DNA of 64,000 bases, taken from NCBI RefSeq assembly GCF_011386835.1, contig NC_088796.1:32443011-32507010 (forward strand). Reading direction: 5' to 3'. The number at the start of each line of letters is the position of its first letter. The first letter of the stretch is position 1. Under the pieces are notes generated by a model. It did no database searches, was not told where the DNA came from, and saw only the letters and a list, made by a program, of their open reading frames with translations. The position numbers were made by a program, and so were the translations under genes. This document shows positions 1-9,599 of the stretch, in pieces. Source of the DNA: Chrysemys picta bellii (taxonomy: Eukaryota; Chordata; Testudines; Emydidae).

Positions 1-1802
1 AATAGCCCCCGAGACGAAAAATAATCACTATGCTGCTTTCTTATTTTAATCACCTCTTATTTTTGCCTTTAGAAATATAACCAATCTGGAAGGGAAATGA
101 TGAAAAGTAGCAATCAAGTCCAGTCTTCTTCTTTCAGTAGGGTTGCTTCTCAGAGTAGGACAGCTTCATTTGGATGTTGTTATGAAAAGAAGTTAAGATT
201 TAATTCTATATTTTGAAAAATCAAAGCATGCCTCAGTAGAGGTGGTAACTTGAGGTTTCTCTAATTTTGGAAATCAGTTTTTTGGATGTGCAAAGTTTGC
301 AAGACTAGTTCAAATTCACAGACTGTTTTCCTGTAAATTTAGGGGGTTTTTCCAAGTGTTGTTCCCTCAAAAAAAAGTTGTTGTTTTCTAGCCACAGAGA
401 ATTTCCTACAATATATTAGTCATAAAAGACAACTAACAGAGAAGGCTGCCTTGCATCTGGCTTGAAAGACTGGCTTTATTTTTTCATTCAAATTTTTCTC
501 TCCACAATCTGATCCTTTTTTCTCATTGCTTTTCGGCAGTCCCACCCCACCCTACCCCCATCTGCCCACTCCAGTCTCACCCTATTATTTTCACTGGATT
601 TCTCTGTCTCCACCACATCTTTGTTCCCCCTCCCCCTTCTCCACTTCATTCTTTCCTTTGCAGATTGTGAATCCAGTGATCAAGATTGATATGAATTTTT
701 TCCAAGCAATGATGTTTTAATAGATTTGAAAATAGGCAAAATTAATTTTCTGTTCCTTACATTTAATTGTTTTTCATGGCCTTCATATTTTGCAATGACT
801 TACAATACTGTGTAAATCCCACTAGAACTTTTGCTATTAAATTATTCATTTATATGAAATTTTAAAGCAAGATCATAACTACTGCTGGAGTAATAATGCT
901 CAATTTCCCCCACAAATAATACTTAGAATTTATTAATTAATTGACTCGGGCCATTTTTGTCCTTTTTGCTTGTTTTCCACAAATATTGAGTTACCCATCT
1001 TTAATGGGTACAAAAGTTTGCAGAAAGAGAATTTTAAAGTCCCCTGCTCAGAGATTTGCAGAAAGCCCTTTGTAAATTTACTTATGCTAGTTAGTGTTCA
1101 CACTAGATGTGCATACACAATGAGCAAAAACAATATCACCTGACTTATCTGACCAATCACAACTACCCAAATACAGCTCACATACCAATTATTGAAAATT
1201 GCTTACTTAGGATTGCTTGCAAAGAATAAACAGAATGAATACAATTTTCAAACTAAATTATCAAATCATTTTTAATGACAAACCTGAGAAATTGCTATCT
1301 GCTTGTGGTTATTTGAGAAGCAAATAAGAGAATAAGGGCCAGTTCAGTGTAACTGATGTTGTTCCAATAACTTCAGATGGAGCTATGCTGACTTACATCA
1401 GCTGAGGATCTGGCCTTAAATTTCTTGAATAGCAATTTGTTTGTGAGTTATTTGATCCACTCTAATCAATGGCATTTTTTTTTCAAACTTAACTTAAACT
1501 GAACATAATATAGCACAGGAGCAAAGAAAGCACAGTTAAATGGGGTTGCCAGGTTGAGAGCAGAATTAGTGAGTGAGGGTGATGCAACATTAAAAAAAAA
1601 TCCCCCAAAATTATACTGCACAGAATAAACATTGTTAATGGAAAGTCACATTTCCCTGTAGCATTTCTGTTCTTTTGTTTTGAAGCATAAATACATCAAA
1701 AACATAGCCTTTACTCTCCCAAACAAACTGTTTGTAATCTCCTACTTAGGACTAACTCCTGCTCCTTTTATTCATGAGATGAGATACATGTCCTTATTGG
1801 CA
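1..1802. other. Unassigned AT-rich non-coding DNA
   Basis: No gene, RNA or repeat recognised. The only open frame here, around 526-720, is a short low-complexity pyrimidine-rich stretch without coding character. Old, highly diverged repeats could be present and missed. Confidence 0.6.
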
Positions 1803-1919
1803 GGGACCCCATTTCAGCAAAGTACTTAAACATGTGTATAAGTCCTATTGGCTTCTGTTGGACTTAACAGACATGCTTAAAACCAAGTGCATGTGTAAGT
1901 GAATTGCTAAACTGGGGCC
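1803..1919. mobile_element. Palindromic MITE (arms with a 'cagcaaagtacttaa' motif)
   Basis: A non-autonomous foldback element. The left arm begins gggaccccatttcagcaaag; the right arm ends in the reverse complement of a similar sequence (gaattgctaaactggggcc). The arms contain paired cttaa/ttaag and acatg/catgt blocks around a diverged core (cctattggcttctgttgg). A second member of the family is at 55487-55611. There is no coding capacity. I assign it to a MITE class by structure only; no target duplication was identified. Confidence 0.55.
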
Positions 1920-2189
1920 AGGAATAAAAGCAGCCAAAATTTGCCCGTTAGGGTTAGTCAGCTTCAACTAATGCTGCAGTTTGGCTAACTCAGCAACCTT
2001 ATGCCATGTTAATGTGAAACTAAATAAAACATTTAGCAAAACAAAGGGTTTCATGATGGGCAAAGACAGGCCAGGCAAGTGTGGGAGCTGAGTACTTTTA
2101 GACTAAGCTTTTGGGGGCCAGGGACCATGCTATACTTTTTATTGTACTGTTTTTAGCACTTTTTGGATGCTTCTGCATTCATACTACTA

Positions 2190-2292
2190 CTTATTATTAT
2201 TTATATTGTGGTAGCACCAGAGGGCCTCAATCACAGAGCAGGGCCCCACTGTACTAGATTCGGTGCAAACGTTTAACAAAAAGATGACAAAA
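2190..2292 (+). repeat. Old interspersed repeat, possibly MIR/CORE-SINE related
   Basis: This segment aligns by eye with 36510-36640. Shared blocks are a TTATTATT-rich start, a 'tagcacc/tagtgcc' block, 'ccccactgt' or 'caccactgtgctag', and 'aacaaaaagat/aacaaaaagac'. The dispersed, diverged copies indicate an ancient retroposon. The family name is uncertain. Confidence 0.45.
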
Positions 2293-3162
2293 TGCATATT
2301 AGTAGTAGAAACATTGTACGTTCTGAGGGGCAAAGACCAAGTGTTTTGTTACATGTGCATATTTAGATGTACTATTCCGTAGAATCCACCATATAAGAGA
2401 TCAATTTTGTAGTATTTACTATATCTGGCTCTTTATCGTGCCAAAATATTTTACAAATATTAACCAATTATACTTGTCCTTTAATGTAATTAGTCAAAGT
2501 AAAAAGTCAAAGCTCCCTGTGACTGCCCACTGCCAAGACTCCAAATGCTTATTGTAATTTAAAGGAATAATTGTAAATGTGAATCTAACACTACCATTTA
2601 TCTAAAAGTTTAATCAGACTTTCCATCCAGGATTATCAGGGGTTTCAGGATCACTTGGATAGATGTTAGGATCACTTAGCTTTTCCTTGGGTCTCATTAT
2701 GGTCTAAAACTACCAAGAATAAAGTTGAAGAACACAAGTTAAAAAGCTTTAAATACATATGAATCAATGCAACAGCAACATGGAGACATGATGCAGGCAA
2801 TGCCTTTTTAGGAGCTATAACTAAGAAAAAGTTGTGTTTTATTCAACTGAACAACTTACCTATATATAAACATTTTTACCACCTCTTTGCAGACTTTTAT
2901 GTATGCTAGATATTATTTTATTCTTTGATCCAGGTTGGAAACTCATTTTTCTTTCTTAGAATGACAATTTTAATTAGGCTCTACAAGTTACAAGTGTACC
3001 AATAGAGGCTTCATTCATATCATCTTTATATCTGATCTCAGAAGATACACCATGATCTTGTAGTTTCCTATGATATAATGTACTCACTCTTGTGTGCTTC
3101 TTGTAACTGGGAACCGGCACGTCAGAAAGTCAGTCCTCACCTGCCAGGAGCAGGAATAGGAA

Positions 3163-3813
3163 CTATCATAGAATCATAAAACTGGAAGGGACCTCGAGAG
3201 GTCATCTAGTCCAGTCCCCTGCACTCAAGGCAGGACTAAGTATTATCTAGATCAGTGGTTCTCAAAGCCGGTCCGCCGCTTGTTCAGGGAAAAACCCTGG
3301 TGGGCCGGGCTGGTTTGTTTACCTGCCGCATTCTCAGGTTCGGCCGATCGCGTCTCCCACTGGCCACGGTTCACCACTCCAGGCCAATGGGGGCTGCGGG
3401 AAGGGCGGCCAGCACATCCCTCGGCCCGTGCCGCTTCCCATAGCCCCTATTGGCCTGGAGTGGTGAACCGCAGCCAGTGAGAGCCGTGATCAGCTGAACC
3501 TGTGGACACGGCAGGTAAACAAACCGGCCTGGCCCGCCGGGGCTTTCCCTGAACAAGCAGCGGACTGGCTTTGAGAACCACTGTTCTAAACCATCCCTGA
3601 CAGGTGTTTGTCCAACCTGCTCTTAAAAATCCCCAATGATGGAGATTCCACAACCTCCCTAGGCACTTTATTCCAGTGCTTAACCACCCTGACAGTTAGG
3701 AAGTTTTTCCTAATGTCCAACCTAAACCGCCCTTGCTGCAATTAAACCCATTGCTTCTTGTCCTATCCTCAGAGGTTAAGAACAAACATTTTTCTCCCTC
3801 CTCCTTGTAACTA
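3163..3813 (-). mobile_element. CR1-type LINE, 3' end fragment, split by a hAT element
   Basis: Read on the minus strand this is the last part of CR1 ORF2 and the 3' UTR. It is recognisable by 'tggaagggacctcgagagg' and 'ccagtcccctgc' on the plus strand and by close similarity to the larger copy at 29837-31480 (shared 'ccatccctga' and 'agattccacaacctccctag' blocks). It is 5'-truncated, as is usual for LINE insertions made by target-primed reverse transcription. Bases 3253-3583 are a later DNA-transposon insertion; CR1 sequence resumes at about 3592. Confidence 0.85.
3253..3583. mobile_element. Palindromic hAT-type MITE inserted in CR1
   Basis: The 331-bp element starts cagtggttctcaaag and ends ctttgagaaccactg, a perfect 15-bp terminal inverted repeat. 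The inversion continues inward: 'gcttgttcaggga'/'tccctgaacaagc', the 'ggtttgtttacctgcc' block with its complement, and 'ggttcaccactccaggccaat' with its complement. The whole element is therefore one long GC-rich hairpin. The flanking octamers atctagat and ttctaaac are diverged copies of the CR1 target (about atctagac, judged from the other CR1 copy), which fits the 8-bp duplication of hAT elements. Non-autonomous; no transposase. Confidence 0.85.
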
Positions 3814-5147
3814 TGAGGCTCTTGGGACACACACCAGCATCAGGACAGCAATCCTGTGGCTAGAAGGGAAACACAGCAGCACAAGCCTGAGCAAGGTGCT
3901 GAGTTGAGGCTGCTGGATGATGTGGCCCAGCTCAGCCAGGATCTTGGATGCTGAGAGCTGACACCTCTGGAAGGCTGTACCATGCTCAACACCTTTCTGG
4001 AGCACCTCTGCTTGCTGGACATTGACTCGGAGATCATCACTATCTTCAACACCAGCATCATCTGCACCAGAGGTCCCACCTCCAGCTATAAAGATGAGAG
4101 GAAACCACATACATATAGGTAACTTTGGCCGAGAGAGGCCGAAGGAGATGGTTAAGTCTGAGTTGAACAGTGCATACTTGAACGTCTCACACAAGTGGTT
4201 ACCAACCACCATACCTCTGTCTTTATCATTTAGTCTAGATGTCGATATTTATTTCCATGGTAAAATGTACATGTTTACCTTGACATGTTAGTCAGTTGCA
4301 GAATGGCTTTTTATAGCATATTTTTATTCCAAGGCTCAAGTTGCCATCTCATCAAAGAACTAGAAGGTTTGTCTCCTTTGCAGCTCTTGACAGATCCCCT
4401 TGAGGCTAAGGTACCCACATACAGGCTTCCATAGTGTTCCTGGGTCCCTATAGCACAGCATGGTTCTTAATTTCCCTGTCACTGCCACACCAAAATCTTA
4501 GTCCAATGGGTTTGTGTTGGGAGAACAGGTGTCTATTAATGTTGACAGTGATAGCATTAACCTATGCCTGGAATTGCCAGTGTTGTCTGAAAGTGAAGGT
4601 GGGAAGGTGGTTATGATGTTACAGAGAGCAGCCATCTCAGGACCCACACCTTTCCACTTGTGGAATGCTACTCTACAGAGCACCCGCTGATGGAATTTTG
4701 TGGAATTGGGAGGACAAGGGGTAAGTGCTACACAACTGGTGTCTCCTCCTTTCCTTCTCTCTCACCAAGCATCGATACCCCAAGGGTGTACTTACTTGGG
4801 AACGCTAAAGAGGGGATGATTGAACCCCAGATCATCAACCTCTATTGCTGTGTAATATGTACAGTAAACTTTAATGAGCATCTCAGCATTAAAAATATGG
4901 TGTTCTATAGAAATGTATCAGAACTGCATTGTAAAGTATTTCTGCACGCTTTGTATTCTGAATTGGTTATTTTGAACTAAAGAGTTCAAATAAAATTTAA
5001 TTAAAAGGAATAAATAATAATTAGTAATTATTTGGGAGACCAACACAAATGGTGCTTTCTGAATGTATGCCAGTTATCAAATGAGAATAAAATATATTTT
5101 AGAATTTTTTTAATGTGAATAATGTGACTTTAACTGGCCATGAATAA
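3814..5147. other. Unassigned region holding one copy of a 52-bp inverted duplication
   Basis: No gene was recognised. Bases 3840-4210 are locally GC-richer with short open frames on both strands, but none resembles a protein I know. Bases 4078-4129 are the exact reverse complement of 6796-6847. The region could be a decayed repeat of unknown family. Confidence 0.4.
4078..4129 (+). repeat. 52-bp perfect inverted duplication, copy 1
   Basis: The segment starts acctccagctataaag and ends taggtaactttggc. Its exact reverse complement is at 6796-6847, with no mismatch over 52 bases. Similarity stops abruptly at both edges. See copy 2 and the matching finding. Confidence 0.9.
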
Positions 5148-5363
5148 ATTTAGGCTGGAAAATAGAAGGAGGTTTCTAACCATCAGAAGACTGAGGTTCT
5201 GGACCAGTCTTTCAAAAGGAGTAGTGGGAGACAAACATCCCAACTAGTTTTAAGATGGAGCTTGATGGAGCTTTATGAACTGGACTATATGACCTAGTTG
5301 TATATGAGAGCAGGAGATTGGACTTGATGACCCAGGAGGTCACTTCCTAGTCCTATATCCTAA
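5148..5363 (+). mobile_element. CR1-type LINE 3' fragment, plus strand
   Basis: This diverged CR1 tail carries the characteristic final blocks 'ggagattggacttgatgacc' and 'aggtcacttcctagtcctat', preceded by 'gaggtttctaaccatc'. No open frame remains. It is older and in the opposite orientation to the copies at 3163 and 29837. Confidence 0.7.
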
Positions 5364-6106
5364 TTTCTTTTCCTAGATGTTTATTTTATTCTTCTGTCTA
5401 TTAGAATAACAAAGGTTTTTTTCCCCCTTCCTTAAACATTAAGGATTCTTGCACAAGCTAGTGTAACATCACCCCCTACTGTTCAACACCGATACCAGAA
5501 TCAAACAGCAGATGTATATTCAGCATATCAACATACCATTACCTGAATACTGTCTGCACGACAGATTAGGAAGAATGGATTTCACTGTTGTAGTTCTAAT
5601 CACATATTCATTAAACTATTTTCAATTAAATCAGTTTAGTCTTTATCTAATTTAGCTGATTGCTAGGATTTCTGGATAACTTAAATTAGCAAAATTGCTA
5701 AAATAGTCTGTGTTCTTTCATTTTAACTTTCCATAATGAATGAATACAATATTTAATTTGTAAATAAATACATTTGTATGTTAGGTCAGACTTATTATTC
5801 ACATTATTTATTTTTATTTTAATCTGCATCCTCTCTGCTTGTCTATCAGTAGCATGACTTTGAACAACATCCATTTTATAATTAAGTACTGGCAGGGGAA
5901 ATATTATTCTAAACTGATTTGAGTTTATAAGAAGGAAAGGATTTTGTTCAATATTATGAACCCATCCCAAAGTATATTTTCAGACTTCTACACTGACATT
6001 GTCTAACAAAAGTGCTAAAAGTTCGGTACCAATGGGTCAGATGCTCACTTTGGTTAGAACCTTGCTGCCTGAGTTGCCCCAATGAATTGTACTGTGATGA
6101 AGAATT
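5364..6106. other. Unassigned AT-rich DNA
   Basis: Nothing recognised. A minus-strand open frame at 5698-5970 (90 codons) has no recognisable domain and AT-rich composition, and is probably spurious. Confidence 0.55.
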
Positions 6107-6114
6107 GTATCTTA

Positions 6115-6315
6115 GGCCCAGGTTTTAAAGGTACATGGCCATTGCTGCACTCAGGATCCCAATGCCTAACTGATTTAGGAGCCTAAATCTCATTTTCAAA
6201 AGTAATCGTCTTGTAGGAGCCTAATCCATCACTTTTGAAAATGAGATTTAGGTTCCTAAATCAGCCAGGCATTGCAATGCTGAACACAGCCATGTCTAAA
6301 TACCTTTAAAAATCT
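6115..6315. mobile_element. Foldback MITE
   Basis: There are two arms of about 85 bp. The left arm (about 6118-6202) includes 'gcctaaatctcattttcaaa' and the right arm (about 6230-6315) its complement 'acttttgaaaatgagattta'. Complementary outer blocks ttttaaaggta and tacctttaaaaa bound the pair. Flanking octamers gtatctta (6107-6114) and gtatcttt (6316-6323) match at 7 of 8 positions, suggesting a hAT-like 8-bp duplication. The left end has about five extra terminal bases, so the exact ends are uncertain. Confidence 0.7.
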
Positions 6316-6795
6316 GTATCTTTGCATGAGTATAATTTTAAAGTTTTGAAAATATCAAGTTTTTGACTGATAATTAGAATTATTTTAATTAGTAAAGTTA
6401 AAAAACCTCAATATTTTGCATATCTTTGGCAAATCACAAAGAAATGCAGAATTCTCAGATGTCAAGGCTTTAAGTTCTTATTGTGTTTTGCACAGCCTGG
6501 TTAATGTGAGTGTTATCATTTCTCCATTGTTTTATGTGGCCCAAATTGAAATCTCAAAGACTGGGAGAACTAATTTAATTGTGTTTGTGAAACTGTTTTT
6601 CTAATCAAGTAGCCTCTTTTTTCTTCCCCTGAAGCCAGTAGACTCTTAACTCTGACCAATGGTCCTGTTTACTAGTCAAATGGGGAATTTAAAAAACAAA
6701 CAAACAACAAAAAGCTTCTTCTGTGTGGGGGGGATTAATAATGGAATCATGCCTTTCAAATGCTCCTCAGTTGGAGGGAAATTTTTTATTTTAGT

Positions 6796-6847
6796 GCCAA
6801 AGTTACCTATATGTATGTGGTTTCCTCTCATCTTTATAGCTGGAGGT
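6796..6847 (-). repeat. 52-bp perfect inverted duplication, copy 2
   Basis: Exact reverse complement of 4078-4129. The sequence outside the 52 bp (ttttattttagt before it, tatttacatcag after it) has no counterpart at copy 1. No flanking target duplication is visible, so the pair does not look like the ends of a 2.8-kb transposon. Confidence 0.9.
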
Positions 6848-7504
6848 TATTTACATCAGAAATAAAGAATCATGAAACTGAGTTTATGGAAAGAAATGAA
6901 TCCCACAGCATTAGAAATTTCCTACATCAATAGTTCAGGCTACACTTTCAACAACAGCAGAATGGGAGGTCCTGTGTTAATGATGAAGGAGGTCATAGGG
7001 ACTGAGCAGCAGCAGGAGAGCTATGAAAAAAGTCTCTTGAAACTCAGCAGTTGGACAGATAGAACGTGAGAGGATGAAAGAAAAGAAGGATGTTAACAAC
7101 ATCATCTGAAGAGTTGGGTTGGATGCATATAAGTGTTATGACCCCAATCTTATTTTCCAGCATACAGTATGAATAGCAGCTCTCACGTGTTCTTTCCCTA
7201 GACTGGTATCACACAGCAGCCCCCAGTATGCTTAGCTCTATGACAGATAGGGAGTCATAGTTGTTCTCCATCCCCTGCCCCGGACTACACTTTTTCTGCT
7301 GCCAGGACACCCTCTGGACCCATGGAAGACAGCAAGATTTGTCCCTATATGAAAGGTAAAAAATGAAACAGGAAATCTATGACCAAAAATATAAACACAC
7401 CTTAGGATTCAGACAGTGTGTTTAAGCTTCTCTGTTAAGATTGTGAAACATACCACAACAGGAAAAGTGCAGTTAAATGGGAAACATTAACCTATAATGC
7501 TTTA

Positions 7505-7578
7505 GGGGCCTGATCCAAAGTTCCCTGAAGTCAATTGAAAGGCTCCCATTGACTTCAATGGTCTTTGTATCAGGACCT
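7505..7578. mobile_element. Small palindromic MITE ('ggcctgatccaaag' family)
   Basis: The ends ggggcctgatccaaag and ctttgtatcaggacc are near-complementary. The core holds the self-complementary pair 'gaagtcaatt' and 'cattgacttcaatgg'. A related copy lies at 26599-26673 and a weaker one at 62031-62100. Confidence 0.65.
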
Positions 7579-7655
7579 AAGAACACAATTAGTGTGGTGC
7601 TCCACTGTATCTCATTGGTGGAGGACACTGTCAGGTCTTTCAGTATTTTATTTAA

Positions 7656-7884
7656 GACCAGATTTTCAAGTGCTCAGCACCCCATCACTAGGGCTAGATC
7701 TTCAAAAGAGTTGAGCTCCCATTTTAGGAACCAGAATAACAGCTTAGCAGTCCCATTGATGACATGGATGGTCAAATTTTCTGAAGAGCTCAGAATCCAG
7801 TATGTCAAGATCTTTAAAAAAAAAATCAAAGTGCTGATGTTAGTGGCCAAACAGGAGCAGAGCTCTCTTTGAAAACTTGGTCCT
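7656..7884. mobile_element. Diverged foldback MITE
   Basis: The ends gaccagattttcaag and gaaaacttggtc are imperfect inverted repeats. Inner blocks such as 'agtgctcagc' and 'gagctctcttt' are weakly complementary. The open frame 7549-7872 overlapping it is a by-product of the repeat, not a gene. The class is assigned from structure only. Confidence 0.45.
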
Positions 7885-8039
7885 AATGGTGACCACTGAG
7901 CTCTTGAAAATTTTGCCTTTAAACATAACCGTCCATAGGTCATATTTCCTTTTTACTCCATGTCCTTGCTTGTTTGGATGTTATAGTGGTGTGGCAGCAC
8001 CAGTATGGTTTCAAGTTGCATCCTGACATCTGTTTAGAG

Positions 8040-9510
8040 CTTGACCTTTCATGTCCTTTAAAATCAACACGCTTAGTCAAATTCCTTTGAAATTTGGTGT
8101 GTGTTAGGAAGGTGCGGGTTAGAGTTAATAATCCAGATTTGGAATCATTTTAGCCAGAGAGCTCTGAGAAAAATAGTCATTTAAACAAATTTCTAGGTTG
8201 CTTAGAGCTAGAGATAAAACTAACGGTGCAATGTGGGTCACAATAACCTCAATCTGTCAAGTTTTATCCAGGTTGTGCATGGCATCCATCATATCTTTGG
8301 GGAACTCAAATTGAGAATGATATTTAAGAAAATGTACATTTTATGCCCTGTACATGCACCAATACAGAAAACCAGCTAGAAGGTTTCTGTTCCTGCCATT
8401 TTATATGCTTTAAAGCTTGACTCATGTAAGTGCTCTAAAATCCAAATGGTTACTCAGATTGCTTTGAAATTTGGTGTCCCCCATTGGGTAGTGTTAATGA
8501 TCCAAATTTGGGGTCCATTGACCAAGAGTCAGAGGCTCCTCCAAAAAACTGGTTTTCTTCCGCAGTCTTGTACTGTTAAACTGAGAGGTGCTAATGAGTT
8601 TAATGAATCACAGACCTCGGTGAGACTCGTGGCTGTGAAGTCGCCCTTCAATTAATGTTATTAAGGATAAATTAATGACTAACACGGCTGCTACTCTGAA
8701 ACCTTTCATTAATGACAAGCTAGTTTTTGAGTGAGTGGCTGTAGGGTGCTACTATTTGAGTCCTGGATGACAACTTTTTTTGGAGGGGGGGTTGTAATCA
8801 AAGTATTTGGAGGAAAATGAGACACATGAATGCTTCCTGGGAGGAAAGGGCTATTAGGGGTGGAAGAGTGGGGGATTAGGGAGAAAGGGTTTTGGAGCTG
8901 CAATGAGAAGAAGGTTACAGGGAGGGGGCTAAATGATGAGAGGGATGGGGAGGGGACAGAGGTTGGGAGCTCAGGTGAGGGAGCATTGACTCCCCCAGGT
9001 CTACCAGTGCACCCCAACTTTCCTGTGTTCCCCAGCTCTGCCAGTGCGTCCCAACCCATGCACAAAGGCCATACCCATCCACCAATGCATTTAGACTGTG
9101 AAGTCTTTGGGGCTGAGATGGTCTCTACTATAGTGGTGCAGCAGTGCCCCTATAATTAAGGTTGCATCATGACTCTGTTTAAAGTCCCTTACAATTGATA
9201 TGCTTAGTTGGATTCCTTTGAAATTTGTTGTGCTTTAAGGGGGTGCAGAGTTAGGGTCAGTGAGCTAGAGGTTGCAGTCATAGAAGCCCAGGAAGAGGGG
9301 GGAGGTTAAAAGAATTTTAAAAGATTTTTAAAAGAATTTTTCAAAAAAATTCTAGGTGTTTTTTTTGTGTGCCGAGCTAGAGATCAAATTACTGCAGTGA
9401 TAAGGGTCAAAGTGGTCTCAATTGGTCAATTTTTATCCAAGGTAGTTCATGTCAACCACTAAGTTCTGGGGGAGACAATTCTGAACGTTATTTAAGAACA
9501 TATTCACTTC
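8040..9510 (+). repeat. Three dispersed-tandem copies of one unit
   Basis: Three copies start around 8040, 8425 and 9170, each with the core cctttgaaatttggtgt or a close variant (8084-8100, 8462-8477, 9215-9231). In all three a 'ggg(t)tagtgttaatgatcc'-like block follows. Copies 1 and 3 also share the downstream blocks 'agctagagat(a/c)aaa', 'tttttatcca' and 'ttatttaagaa' about 230-270 bp later. A short 'actaacacggctgctactct' stretch (about 8676-8695), which I associate with turtle interspersed repeats, lies between copies 2 and 3. The unit has no obvious coding capacity and its class is unknown. Confidence 0.65.
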
Positions 9511-9599
9511 TTATCTGCCATAGATGTGAAGTCCAGAAAAAGATTAGTGTGCATGTGCTGGTAAAGAAAAATGTGAAATGTTTTATATGCAACCACTTT

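Noticed and set aside
526..720. 64-codon open frame rich in Pro, Ser and His
   Set aside because: It comes from a pyrimidine-rich low-complexity tract; no domain or splice context.
3811..4291. Overlapping open frames on both strands (133 and 89 codons)
   Set aside because: No recognisable protein. The only striking part is the 52-bp inverted identity, which both frames merely traverse.
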